A DNA stretch of 64,000 nt. It comes from Fodinibacter sp963763015 (GTDB lineage Bacteria > Actinomycetota > Actinomycetes > Actinomycetales > Dermatophilaceae). Made by a program: the position numbers and the translations under genes. A model generated the notes under the pieces. The model worked only from the letters and a program-made list of their open reading frames with translations. It made no database searches and was not told the DNA's origin. Position 1 is the first letter of the stretch, and each line of letters begins with the position of its first letter. Below are positions 49,043 through 57,553 of this stretch, one piece after another. The stretch is from NCBI GenBank assembly GCA_963763015.1, contig CAVXML010000013.1, positions 62,001-126,000 on the forward strand. The letters run 5' to 3'.

Positions 49043-49911
49043 GCGACGACACGGCATACCGGCCCCGGCGCTCGGTCCTGTACATGCCCGGGAACAACGA
49101 GCGCGCTCTGGAGAAGGCACGCACCCTGCCGGTGGACGCGCTGATCCTCGACCTCGAGGACGCGGTGGGCCCGGACCACAAGGAGGCTGCGCGCGACACA
49201 GTCTGCACGGCGGCCGCCTCCGGTGCCTACGGGCAGCGCGAGGTGACGATCCGCGTCAACGCCTCGGGGACGCAGTGGCACGAGGCCGACCTCGCGGCGG
49301 CGTGTGCTGCCCGCCCCGACGGCATCGTCGTGCCCAAGGTCGACTCCGCCGAGGAGGTGCAGGACCTGGTCACCGCCATGGACCGCCACGGCGCCCCCCC
49401 GCAGACGGGCCTGTGGGCGATGATCGAGACCCCGGTTGCCGTGCTCGACGTCAGGGCGATCGCGACGGCGTCGAGCCGGCTTGCAGTGCTGGTGCTCGGC
49501 GTCAACGACCTGGTCAAGGAGCTCGGGTCCCGGCACGTGCCGGGCCGCCAGCCCCTGCTCACCGCGCTGTCGCTGAGCGTGCTCGCCGCCCGCTCGGCCG
49601 GCGTGGCGGTGCTCGACGGGGTCTGGAACGACGTTCGCGACCTCGAGGGCTTCGAGGCGGAGTGCCGTCAGGGTCGCGACCTCGGTTTCGACGGCAAGAC
49701 CCTCATCCACCCAGCACAGGTCGACCCGTGCAACGCCGTGTTCGCCCCGTCGGCGGAGGAGGTCGAGGAGGCACGGGGCGTGGTCGAGGCGTGGGAGGCC
49801 GGTAGCGGCGCGGGGGTCGTCACCTACCGGGGACGGATGGTGGAGAACCTCCACGTCGACGTCGCTCGTCGGCTCCTGGCGACCGACGAGGCCATCCGGG
49901 CCCGCGGCTGA
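49039..49911 (+). CDS. CitE-type HpcH/HpaI CoA ester lyase, second paralogue
   Basis: Protein of 290 residues, shorter CitE-like relative of the gene upstream. Family blocks are RRSVLYMPGNNERALEKA, DALILDLEDAVGPDHKEAAR, GIVVPKVDSAEEVQDL and LWAMIETPVAVLDV. ATG 49039 overlaps the preceding stop (ATGA), so both are made together. A lyase plus thioesterase-type pair, or a two-substrate pair, is likely in a CoA-ester or ethylmalonyl-CoA-type pathway; no other pathway genes are in the window. Confidence 0.82.
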   Translation: MSDDTAYRPRRSVLYMPGNNERALEKARTLPVDALILDLEDAVGPDHKEAARDTVCTAAASGAYGQREVTIRVNASGTQWHEADLAAACAARPDGIVVPKVDSAEEVQDLVTAMDRHGAPPQTGLWAMIETPVAVLDVRAIATASSRLAVLVLGVNDLVKELGSRHVPGRQPLLTALSLSVLAARSAGVAVLDGVWNDVRDLEGFEAECRQGRDLGFDGKTLIHPAQVDPCNAVFAPSAEEVEEARGVVEAWEAGSGAGVVTYRGRMVENLHVDVARRLLATDEAIRARG

Positions 49912-50060
49912 GCCTCGCCGCCGCCGCGCCCCCGCCGCGACGGCACGACGGGACGGCACAACGAACAGGTCACGAACGGCGCGTCGGCTGGCGCCGACCG
50001 ACCGGGTCACGTGTGCTGCTGGGCAGCAGTTGTGCAACCGCCGCGAGTTACGGAGCCTTG

Positions 50061-51029
50061 GTGAGCAGACGTCGGATGCCGGGTCGGCACGCCGTCGCGG
50101 CGATTCCCGCCGCACTGGTGGCTGGTGCACTGCTGGCCGGGTGCGGCTCGGTCGGCACCTGGACCCCTGCGGGGGTCGGCAACCGGACCGCGGCCGCCTC
50201 GCCGAGCCCCAGCACCACGCCCACGTGGTCTCCCGCCGTGTCGGCACCGACCGTCCCTCGGTCGGCGACCTCCGGTCAGACGCCGCCGGTGGGGGAGACC
50301 CCGTCGCCCTCCGTCACTCCGACGCCCACGGCGACGCCGAGCGCCACGGCAACGCCGAGCGCCACGGCAACGCCGCCAGCCACCGCAACACCCCGCACCT
50401 CCACACCGCGCCCCACCCCCACGGTGAAGCCACGGACGAATCTGGTCCGTGGGGACTCCGGGCCCGAGGTGCGCCGGCTGCAGGAGCGGTTGAGCGCGCT
50501 CGGCTACTGGCTGGGGACCCCGGACGGGTCCTTCGGCCCGCTCACCCAGCAGGCCGTCTACGCCCTCCAGAAGGCAGCCGGCATCCGGCGCGACGGGGTC
50601 GTCGGACCGAAGACCGAACGAGCCCTCGCGAGTGGCATCCGGCCCGCGTCCACGCTCGGGGGCGACGGAGTCGAGATCCTGCTCGGCCGCCAGCTCCTGC
50701 TCGTGGTGAGAGGCGGGGAGGTGCGGACGATCCTCAACACCTCGACCGGCAACGGCGAGCCGTACACGTCGACGGCGGGCAGGCGTGCCATCGCCACGAC
50801 ACCGAGAGGCAGCTTCACGGCCTACCGCGCCGTCGACGGACCGGTCACGAACTCGCTCGGCGAGCTGCACCGCCCGCGGTTCTTCCTCAGGGGCTATGCG
50901 GTCCACGGCTCGCCGAACATCCCCCCGTGGCCGGCATCCCACGGCTGCGCGAGGCTGAGCACCGCGGCCATCGACATGATCTGGGCTCGCGACCTCATGC
51001 CGATCGGGAGCCGCGTGGTCGTCCGCTGA
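50061..51029 (+). CDS. L,D-transpeptidase lipoprotein with peptidoglycan-binding domain
   Basis: Protein of 322 residues exported as a lipoprotein: signal and lipobox LLAGC with Cys28, then a Ser/Thr/Pro-rich linker with ATPSAT-type repeats (about 40-130), a PG_binding_1 domain (NLVRGDSGPEVRRLQERLSAL...) and a YkuD catalytic domain with YAVHGSPN...PASHGCARL (catalytic Cys in SHGC). It makes 3-3 cross-links in peptidoglycan. GTG 50061 is the start that gives the proper signal peptide. Genes on either side are unrelated. Confidence 0.88.
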   Translation: MSRRRMPGRHAVAAIPAALVAGALLAGCGSVGTWTPAGVGNRTAAASPSPSTTPTWSPAVSAPTVPRSATSGQTPPVGETPSPSVTPTPTATPSATATPSATATPPATATPRTSTPRPTPTVKPRTNLVRGDSGPEVRRLQERLSALGYWLGTPDGSFGPLTQQAVYALQKAAGIRRDGVVGPKTERALASGIRPASTLGGDGVEILLGRQLLLVVRGGEVRTILNTSTGNGEPYTSTAGRRAIATTPRGSFTAYRAVDGPVTNSLGELHRPRFFLRGYAVHGSPNIPPWPASHGCARLSTAAIDMIWARDLMPIGSRVVVR

Positions 51030-51037
51030 CGGGCCGG

Positions 51038-52075
51038 TCACTCGCCGGGGTAGACGACCCCCACCTGGCGCCGAACGTCGTCCATGGCGGCCATGACCCT
51101 CCGGGTGGCGTCCCAGGGCATCGACCAGGTCTCCAGGCGGCCTGCCTCGAGCGCCCGCGCGAACTCGGCGATCTCGTAGCGGAAGCCGTGCGTGGTGACC
51201 TCCGGCACGTACTCGTCCAGCACGCTCTCGTCCGGCCCCACGAGCCGCACCGGGCCCAGGTCGTAGAAGCGCCCCTCCAGCTCGAGGCGTGCATCGGTCC
51301 CGACCACGCGAGCGGGGCACGACGTCGCAGCGGCCATCGAGCACCAGAGATGGGCCAGCTCCCCCGAGGGGCCGCGGGCGCTGACCACCGTGGTGACGTC
51401 GACGCCGAGGTCGCTGCGCGTCCCTCGGGCCGCGACGTCGGCCAGGCGGCCGAGGACGTGGTCGGCGAACGAGATGGGGTAGACGCCGAGGTCGAGGAGG
51501 GCCCCTCCGGCCAGCTCGGGCTGGGACAGCCGAGCAGGGCCGTCGGGCCAGAGCCGCTGCCCGTGGTCCGCCTCGACGAGGACCACCTCGCCCAGCGTGC
51601 CGGCGTCGACCGTGCGCCGCACGACGTCGTAGCGCGGTAGGTACCTGCTCCACATCGCCTCGGCAGCCAGCAGGCCTCCGGACCGCGCCGTCGCGAGGAC
51701 CTCCTCGGTCTCGCTCAGGCTGCGGGTGAAGGCCTTCTCGACGAGCACTGGTTTGCCGGCCCGCAGGGCGAGCAGCGCATGCCCGTGGTGGGCACTGTGC
51801 GGACTGGCCACGTACACCGCCTCCACGTCGGGGTCGGCGACGAGGTCCTCGTATGACCCGTGCGCCCGGGGGATCCCGTGTCGCCCCGCGAACTCCTCGG
51901 CCCGCTCGATCGAGCGCGAGCCCACAGCGACGACGCTGGAGGCGGTCGCCTCACGCACGGCATCCGCGAACGAGTTGGCGATACCGCCGGGGCCGAGTAC
52001 CCCCCACCTCACCGGCGGTGCGGTCGCTGGGTCGGGAGTGGTCGGGGCTGCGAGCGCGATGGGTGCGGACGGCAT
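51038..52075 (-). CDS. Gfo/Idh/MocA family oxidoreductase
   Basis: NAD(P)-dependent sugar/inositol dehydrogenase-like protein of 345 residues. The Rossmann loop VRWGVLGPGGIANSFADAV is at about 21-40, the EKP-type catalytic motif GKPVLVEKAFTRS and the C-terminal beta-sheet domain are present. The usual second catalytic His pattern is replaced by LDLGVYPISFADHVLG. ATG 52075 has TACGCT 6 nt upstream, and the stop lies 9 nt from the L,D-transpeptidase stop (convergent). Substrate unknown. Confidence 0.87.
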   Translation of the reverse strand: MPSAPIALAAPTTPDPATAPPVRWGVLGPGGIANSFADAVREATASSVVAVGSRSIERAEEFAGRHGIPRAHGSYEDLVADPDVEAVYVASPHSAHHGHALLALRAGKPVLVEKAFTRSLSETEEVLATARSGGLLAAEAMWSRYLPRYDVVRRTVDAGTLGEVVLVEADHGQRLWPDGPARLSQPELAGGALLDLGVYPISFADHVLGRLADVAARGTRSDLGVDVTTVVSARGPSGELAHLWCSMAAATSCPARVVGTDARLELEGRFYDLGPVRLVGPDESVLDEYVPEVTTHGFRYEIAEFARALEAGRLETWSMPWDATRRVMAAMDDVRRQVGVVYPGE

Positions 52076-52081
52076 ACGGCG

Positions 52082-52087
52082 AGCGTA
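52082..52087 (-). promoter_or_regulatory. -10 box TACGCT of the Gfo/Idh gene, leaderless
   Basis: On the minus strand TACGCT is followed by 6 nt and ATG 52075. Confidence 0.6.
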
Positions 52088-52190
52088 TTGCCGTACCCCC
52101 ACCGAGCGCGATGCACGCGCTCAATGCACGTACGCCCGGACACCGCAAGGACGTGGCGCGTGGCACGGCATCCACGCCCTCGTCCCGCCT

Positions 52191-53033
52191 TCAGAAGCGG
52201 CTCGTCGCCTCCGCCATCAGGTCACCGAGGAAGTCCCCGGTGTCGACGTCCAGCCCCTTGCGGGTGAACCAGGCCGCCATGGTCAGGGCGTCCCGCTCGA
52301 GGAAGTCGAACCCCTGTGGGTTGCCGATGACGTCGACGATCTGCGGCCAGTCGATGAGAACCAGACGCTCCTCGTGGAGGAGGGCGTTGTACGGCGAGAG
52401 GTCACCGTGGGTCCAGCCGTGGTGCACGAGGGTGAGCATCGCCGAGCGGAGCTGCTCGAAGAGCTCGGCGAGGAGGTCCGGTTCCGGTCGGGTCGACACC
52501 AGCCGCGGTGCCGCCGTCTCGCCGTGCCCGACGAACTCCATGAGCATCTCCGTCTCGTCGAGCTGGACCGGGTACGGCACGGGCAGCCCCAGCTCCCAGA
52601 GCCGACCGAGGGCGTCGAACTCCGCCGCGGCCCACTGCCCGGCGATCATCTGCTTGCCGAAGTCGGTGCGCCGGGCCATCGCCCGCGTCTCGCGGCTCTT
52701 GCGCACACGGCGGCCCTCCAGGTAGCCGGAGTCACGGTGGAAGAGCCGGTGGTCGCCGTTGCGGTACCTCTTGGCGGCCATGGTGCTTCTCCGGTCGGTG
52801 TCCGGGACCCAGCGGCGCAGGACGTGGACGTCGGCCTCCTTGCCGGTCTTGAGCACGCCGAGGTCGGCCTCGACGGCGCCGAGGTCGGCGATGACCCAGT
52901 CGGGTCGTGGCTTCGGCCCGTGGGTGGCGCCGTCCCAGGTGGACCAGCGCTCGCCCTCGGGCGGTGCGTCAGGTGAGGTGTCGACGGAGAAGGCGGCCTG
53001 CTTCTCCGGAAGGTGGAAGGGCATGTGTGCCAC
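52191..53033 (-). CDS. RIO1-type serine protein kinase
   Basis: Atypical kinase of 280 residues. The ATP region is LGVLKTGKEADVHVLRR, the catalytic loop HHGWTHGDLSPYNALL carries the Asp of the RIO HGDL motif and the metal-binding Asp is in LVLIDWPQIVD. RIO kinases act in ribosome maturation in archaea and eukaryotes; bacterial ones are uncommon and uncharacterised. GTG 53033 has GGAG 7 nt upstream; ATG 53024 is the alternative. The gene lies downstream of P450 on the same strand, with about 200 nt between them. Confidence 0.85.
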   Translation of the reverse strand: MAHMPFHLPEKQAAFSVDTSPDAPPEGERWSTWDGATHGPKPRPDWVIADLGAVEADLGVLKTGKEADVHVLRRWVPDTDRRSTMAAKRYRNGDHRLFHRDSGYLEGRRVRKSRETRAMARRTDFGKQMIAGQWAAAEFDALGRLWELGLPVPYPVQLDETEMLMEFVGHGETAAPRLVSTRPEPDLLAELFEQLRSAMLTLVHHGWTHGDLSPYNALLHEERLVLIDWPQIVDVIGNPQGFDFLERDALTMAAWFTRKGLDVDTGDFLGDLMAEATSRF

Positions 53034-53187
53034 TGCGGTGCTCCAGATCGAGGAAGGGGATGGTGGGCAGGGTGCGGCCCGAGACGGTCGTCGACATCAC
53101 GGCCCTCCTTCACTCGATCCGGCGCGTCCGCGGCGGATGCCGGGCGCTCGGCACCCAGCGTCCCGCACCTCCCGCGTTCCCGCCAAT

Positions 53188-53212
53188 GGTTTATCGGGTG
53201 ACCCGATGAACC
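53188..53212. promoter_or_regulatory. 12-bp inverted repeat between P450 and RIO kinase genes
   Basis: GGTTTATCGGGT (53188-53199), one base, then ACCCGATGAACC (53201-53212): arms pair at 11 of 12 positions. It lies 22 nt beyond the P450 stop and 155 nt before the kinase start. Either a P450 terminator stem or an operator for the kinase promoter. Confidence 0.4.
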
Positions 53213-53233
53213 CCAGGGGGTGGGGTGGGTGGG

Positions 53234-54673
53234 TCAGGGCACCCGCTCGATGCGCGCCAGGACCGGCTCCGTCGGGAACAGGGTGATGAGCGAGCTCACC
53301 GGCAGGTGGTCGGTGTCCGCGAGCGAGGTCACCCGGTGGTCCCGCAGCACGAGGGCGAGCGTGAGCACGGCCTCCACCATCGAGAAGTGCTGGCCGATGC
53401 ATGCTCGCGGCCCGCCACCGAACGGCATCCACGCGTACCGGTGGCGGTGCTGCTCCCGCCCCGGCACGAAGCGGAACGGGTCGAAGGTCAGCGGGTCCGC
53501 CCACACCGCGGGATGCCGGTGCACGGTCCACGGTGGGACCACCACGGTGGTGCCGGCGGGCACGGCGAACCCCATCACCTCGTCGTCCTCGACCGCCAGC
53601 CTGCCCAGGAACGGGGCCGAGGGGTAGAGGCGCATCGTCTCCCGCACAACCGCCGTGGTGAGCGGGAGCGATGCCGTCGTCGCGGCGGTGGGGCTGCCCT
53701 CGCCGACCGCGTCCTGCACCTCCGACCGCACCCGGTCCTGGACCTCCGGGTGGCGGCCGAGGAGATGGAGCGCGAACGTGAGGGCCGTCGCGGTCGTCTC
53801 GTGACCGGCGAGGAGGAAGGTGAGCACCTGAACCCGCACCTCGTCGTCGCCGATCGGCTCCCCGTCGTCGCGCGCGGCGAGGAGCAGGGAGAGCAGGTCG
53901 GCGTCGCCGGAGGTCCGCCCGGCGCGACGCGCCGCCAGGATCTCGTCGCACGCACGGAACAGGTCGTCGCGCGCCACCCGCCCGCGGCGAGCGCGTGGCG
54001 TCGGGACCGCCATGGGCAGCCGCACCGCGCCGAGCCCTCGCCGGGTGATGGTGTCCGAGATGGCGGGGAAGGAACGCCGCACCTGGGTCACCACCCGGTC
54101 GGCGGAGTCGCCGAAGAGCGCCGCGACGACCACCCGCAGGGTGAGCCGCTGCATCTGCTCGCCCAGGTCGGTGCTCGGAGCCTCGGTGACGTCCCACTCG
54201 TCCACCACCCGCAGGATCTCCTCGACCATCAGCTCGGAGTAGCCCTCGACCGCCGGGTGCGTGAAGAGGGGCTGGAGGAAGCGCCTCTGCCGGGTCCACT
54301 CCTCGCCCTCGGCCGTGAGCAGCCCCGTCCCGAGCCACCGGACGATCTCGTCGTGCATCTGGTCCCGCTTGGCGAACGCCCGCCACGTCGAGCCGGAGAA
54401 GATGCGTGCGGCGGCATCCGGGTGGTGGAACATCCACATCTCGCGGTCAAGGCCCGGCGGCCCGATCCGCAGCCGCACGACGTCACCGTGCTCGCGCCAC
54501 ATCGCCTCCGAGTACTCCACGGCGTTGCGGCGCAGGCCCAGCACCGGGCGGTAGCGGCCGCCGACGACCGGTGGCACGTGAGGTGCAGCTCGGATGCCGG
54601 TGCTCGCCACGCCACCCACCTCACCACGCCGCGACACGGACGTCGACGCGTGGCCGTGCTGATACTCCCGCAT
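53234..54673 (-). CDS. Cytochrome P450
   Basis: Heme monooxygenase of 479 residues. The I-helix oxygen motif AGHETTATAL, the K-helix ExxR in RETMRLYPSAPFLGRL and the heme loop FGGGPRACIGQHFS (Cys ligand) are complete, so it should be active. The PERF region is DPLTFDPFRFVPGREQHR. No redox partner gene sits beside it; the FdxA ferredoxin far upstream is a possible donor only by analogy. ATG 54673 chosen by homology of the N-terminus. Divergent from an acyl-CoA dehydrogenase with 112 nt between starts. Confidence 0.92.
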   Translation of the reverse strand: MREYQHGHASTSVSRRGEVGGVASTGIRAAPHVPPVVGGRYRPVLGLRRNAVEYSEAMWREHGDVVRLRIGPPGLDREMWMFHHPDAAARIFSGSTWRAFAKRDQMHDEIVRWLGTGLLTAEGEEWTRQRRFLQPLFTHPAVEGYSELMVEEILRVVDEWDVTEAPSTDLGEQMQRLTLRVVVAALFGDSADRVVTQVRRSFPAISDTITRRGLGAVRLPMAVPTPRARRGRVARDDLFRACDEILAARRAGRTSGDADLLSLLLAARDDGEPIGDDEVRVQVLTFLLAGHETTATALTFALHLLGRHPEVQDRVRSEVQDAVGEGSPTAATTASLPLTTAVVRETMRLYPSAPFLGRLAVEDDEVMGFAVPAGTTVVVPPWTVHRHPAVWADPLTFDPFRFVPGREQHRHRYAWMPFGGGPRACIGQHFSMVEAVLTLALVLRDHRVTSLADTDHLPVSSLITLFPTEPVLARIERVP

Positions 54674-54785
54674 GTCACCGAACGAGGGCGTGGGAGGGCT
54701 CACACGGGCCGGGCGTTCAGCCGCTGGCGCGCCGGCGGCATACTCGGGAGCCAGACCCCAACCCAGCACAAGGCGGCGATCACGC

Positions 54786-55982
54786 GTGTCCCGACTCCAG
54801 ACCACGGACGGCCTCACCGAGGACCAGAACGAGCTCGTCGAGCTCGTCCGCGAGTTCGTCGAGGAGCAGATCCTGCCGGTCGCCACCGAGCTCGAGCACA
54901 AGGACGAGTACCCGACGCAGATCGTCGAGGGCATGAAGGAGATGGGGATCTTCGGCCTGATGATCCCAGAGGAGTACGGCGGCCTCGGCGAGTCGCTGCT
55001 CACCTACGCGCTGGTCGTCGAGGAGATCGCCCGCGGCTGGATGTCGGTGAGCGGCATCATCAACACGCACTTCATCGTCGCGTACATGATCCTCCAGCAC
55101 GGCACGGACGAGCAGAAGCAGAGGTACCTGCCCCGGATGGCGACCGGCGAGGTGCGTGGGGCGTTCTCGATGAGCGAGCCGGGCATGGGGTCGGACGTCG
55201 CGGCGATCCGCAGCAAGGCGGTCCGCGACGGTGAGGAGTGGGTCCTCACCGGCCAGAAGATGTGGCTCACCAACGGCGGGTCGTCGAACCTCGTGGCCGT
55301 GCTCGTGCGCACCGACCTCGGCGAGAGCGACAGCCCGTACAAGAACATGTCCGCGTTCCTGGTCGAGAAGGAGTCCGGCTTCGGGGAGACGGCGCAGGGG
55401 GTCACCGTGCCGGGCAAGATCGACAAGATGGGCTACAAGGGCGTCGACACGACCGAGCTCGTCCTCGAGGGCCACCGCACGACCGACGCCCAGCTCCTCG
55501 GCGGTGTGGCCGGCAGGGGCTTCTACCAGATGATGGACGGGGTGGAGGTGGGTCGCGTGAACGTCGCGGCCCGCGCCTGCGGCCTCAGCCGCCGGGCCTT
55601 CGAGCTCGGCATCGCGTACGCCCAGCAGCGGGAGGCGTTCGGCAAGAAGATCGCCGAGCACCAGGGCATCCTCTTCCGCCTCGCCGACATGGCCACCAAG
55701 CTCGAGGCCAGCCACCAGATGATGGTCAAGGCGGCCCGGCTCAAGGACGCCGGAGAGCGCAACGACCTCGAGGCGGGGATGGCGAAGTACCTGGCGTCCG
55801 AGAACTGCGCCGACGTCGTCGAGCAGAGCTTCCGCATCCACGGCGGCTACGGGTACTCCAAGGAGTACGAGATCGAGCGGCTCTACCGCGAGGCGCCCAT
55901 GCTCCTCATCGGCGAGGGCACCGCCGAGATCCAGAAGATGATCATCGGGCGGCGCCTCCTCGAGGACTACCGCGCCCGCTGA
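54786..55982 (+). CDS. Acyl-CoA dehydrogenase
   Basis: FAD flavoenzyme of 398 residues for alpha,beta-desaturation of acyl-CoA. Family blocks are GEVRGAFSMSEPGMGSDVAAIRSKA, the FAD-site LTGQKMWLTNGG, QQREAFGKKIAEHQGI and the C-terminal RIHGGYGYSKEYEIERLYREAP. The overall pattern resembles short/branched-chain types. GTG 54786 gives the normal N-terminus, with AAGGCGG about 10 nt upstream. The substrate cannot be inferred; the divergent P450 might act on related lipids. Confidence 0.93.
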   Translation: MSRLQTTDGLTEDQNELVELVREFVEEQILPVATELEHKDEYPTQIVEGMKEMGIFGLMIPEEYGGLGESLLTYALVVEEIARGWMSVSGIINTHFIVAYMILQHGTDEQKQRYLPRMATGEVRGAFSMSEPGMGSDVAAIRSKAVRDGEEWVLTGQKMWLTNGGSSNLVAVLVRTDLGESDSPYKNMSAFLVEKESGFGETAQGVTVPGKIDKMGYKGVDTTELVLEGHRTTDAQLLGGVAGRGFYQMMDGVEVGRVNVAARACGLSRRAFELGIAYAQQREAFGKKIAEHQGILFRLADMATKLEASHQMMVKAARLKDAGERNDLEAGMAKYLASENCADVVEQSFRIHGGYGYSKEYEIERLYREAPMLLIGEGTAEIQKMIIGRRLLEDYRAR

Positions 55983-56053
55983 CGCCCGGGCAGGAGGCCA
56001 CGGCATCCGGATGCCGGGCGGGCACCCCCCAGCCGACCGGTGGAGCCGGCGAG

Positions 56054-56059
56054 GATAAT
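56054..56059 (+). promoter_or_regulatory. -10 box GATAAT of the DUF1269-like gene, leaderless
   Basis: GATAAT is 7 nt before ATG 56067. An alternative ATG at 56058 overlaps the box, which favours 56067. Confidence 0.5.
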
Positions 56060-56066
56060 GGCGGAC

Positions 56067-56771
56067 ATGAGCACGCAGCCCATGCGCCCCGGCCTCACCG
56101 CTGCACTGTCCCTCGAGTACCCGATGTCGCTCGGGGTCCACGACTCGTACGAGGAGGCGCAGCGCGCGGTCGACTACCTCTCGGACCACGACTTCCCCGT
56201 GCGGGACGTGCTCATCGTCGGTACCGACCTCAAGCAGCTGGAGCGGGTGACGGGTCGCCTCACCCGCGGCCGGGTCATCGGCGCGGGCGCGCTGTCCGGC
56301 ATGTGGCTCGGTCTGTTCGTCGGCACGATCTTCGCCCTGTTCGACCCGAGCGGCTTCAACATCGTCAACGTGCTCGGCACCGTCGCCTTCGGTGCGATCT
56401 TCGGCGCCATCTGGGCGATGGTGGGCTACCGGCTCACCCGCGGGCAGCGGGACTTCACCTCGGTGAGCCGGGTCGTCGCCGCGAAGTACGAGGTGCTCTG
56501 CGAGCACAAGCACGTCGCGCGAGGCCGCGAGCTCCTGGCGCAGATGGACCCGATGCGCGCCGCCCAGGAGGAGGTCCGCCGGGCCCGCGAGGCCGAGGAG
56601 GCTCGGCTCGCCCGCCAGCAGCCGCCGCCGCAGGCCGACCCGCAACCGGCGCAACCGGCGCAACCGGCGCAACCGGCGCACGCGACCGGCACCGGCACCG
56701 CCGTCCACGCCGCAGCAACCCGCGCCGCAGCAACCGCCGACCTACCCCTGACACGGGTCGCCCGGGCGTAG
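56067..56771 (+). CDS. General stress protein 17M-like membrane protein
   Basis: Protein of about 234 residues. An N-terminal YflT/GSP17M-like domain (YPMSLGVHDSYEEAQRAVDYLSDHDFPVRDVLIVGTDLKQLERV) is followed by two transmembrane helices in the Gly-rich GAGALSGMWLGLFVGTIFALF / NVLGTVAFGAIFGAIWAMVGY region. After the tail's QPA repeats, about 27 residues read as Thr/Ala-rich text. The +1 frame instead gives PAPAPPSTPQQPAPQQPPTYP and stops at 56751. A frameshift in the tail is likely. Role unknown. Confidence 0.75.
   Translation: MSTQPMRPGLTAALSLEYPMSLGVHDSYEEAQRAVDYLSDHDFPVRDVLIVGTDLKQLERVTGRLTRGRVIGAGALSGMWLGLFVGTIFALFDPSGFNIVNVLGTVAFGAIFGAIWAMVGYRLTRGQRDFTSVSRVVAAKYEVLCEHKHVARGRELLAQMDPMRAAQEEVRRAREAEEARLARQQPPPQADPQPAQPAQPAQPAHATGTGTAVHAAATRAAATADLPLTRVARA
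56641..56676 (+). repeat. Tandem 9-bp repeat CGCAACCGG x4
   Basis: Four exact copies inside the stress-protein gene, encoding QPA units. Such repeats change length easily and lie just before the suspected tail frameshift. Confidence 0.9.
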
Positions 56772-56774
56772 GTT
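56769..56774 (+). promoter_or_regulatory. -10 box TAGGTT of the third PIG-L gene, leaderless
   Basis: TAGGTT is 7 nt before ATG 56782. It overlaps the end of the upstream reading frame. Confidence 0.55.
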
Positions 56775-56781
56775 GTTCGCC

Positions 56782-57540
56782 ATGCCCCCGGACCTGCCCC
56801 GGCTCCAGCCCCTCGAGGGTCCCTTCACCTCCGTCCTGTGCGTCGTCGCGCACCCCGACGACATCGAGTACGGGACGGCCGCCGCGGTCGACCGGTGGGT
56901 GGGTGAGGGGTCGCACGTGGCCTACTTCCTGCTCACCCGCGGGGAGGCCGGCATCGACACGATGGAGCCGCAGGAGGCCGCTCGGGTGCGCGAGGCCGAG
57001 GAGCGCGAGAGCGCACGGCGGGTCGGCGTCGAGACGGTGGAGTTCGCCGACGGGCACGACGGCGCCATCGAGTACGGCGTCCCGCTCCGACGCGAGATCG
57101 CGGCCGCCGTCCGGCGCCACCGGCCCGACCTCGTCATCGGCTCCAACTGGGAGACCCTGTTCGGGCCCGGCATGGTCAACCAGGCCGACCACCGCGCCGT
57201 GGGGCTGGCCACGCTCGACGCCGTCGCGGACGCCGGGAACCGGTGGCTCCACCGCGACCTGCTGGACGCGGGGCTCGAGCCGTGGAACGGCGTCACGGTC
57301 TACGCCGTCGCGGGTTCCCCCCGCCCCACGCACTTCGTCGACGTGTCCGGTGCACACTTCGAGGCGTCGGTGCACTCCCTCGAGGCGCACGACGCGTACA
57401 ACGACGCCCTACCGGATGAGTTCCCCAAGCCTCGCGCCCTGCTCCAGATGATCCTCGGGCGCGGCGGCGAGGCCGCCGGGGTCGAGCACGCCCTGGCGCT
57501 GGAGGTCGTCTTCGACCGCCGCCAGCCGCCGCCGTGGTGA
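56782..57540 (+). CDS. PIG-L family deacetylase, third paralogue
   Basis: Zinc deacetylase of 252 residues. The metal motif VAHPDDIEYG is at 22-31 and the third ligand region is NQADHRAVG. It resembles the BshB/LmbE-like subgroup more than MshB in its EAGIDTMEPQEAARVREAEERESARRVGV stretch. The substrate could be an N-acetylated sugar or thiol conjugate. ATG 56782 with a TAGGTT box. It ends 14 nt before the convergent Xaa-Pro aminopeptidase. Confidence 0.85.
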   Translation: MPPDLPRLQPLEGPFTSVLCVVAHPDDIEYGTAAAVDRWVGEGSHVAYFLLTRGEAGIDTMEPQEAARVREAEERESARRVGVETVEFADGHDGAIEYGVPLRREIAAAVRRHRPDLVIGSNWETLFGPGMVNQADHRAVGLATLDAVADAGNRWLHRDLLDAGLEPWNGVTVYAVAGSPRPTHFVDVSGAHFEASVHSLEAHDAYNDALPDEFPKPRALLQMILGRGGEAAGVEHALALEVVFDRRQPPPW

Positions 57541-57553
57541 AGGCCGCTGAGCG

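Noticed and set aside
49912..50060. Possible promoter operator before the L,D-transpeptidase
   Set aside because: The 149-nt gap shows no convincing box, inverted repeat or ribosome-binding site beyond CGGAG near 50051.
50340..50420. Possible short tandem repeat array (CRISPR-like)
   Set aside because: The ACGCCGAGCGCCACGGCA-type repeats encode the Ser/Thr/Pro linker of the L,D-transpeptidase; no spacers.
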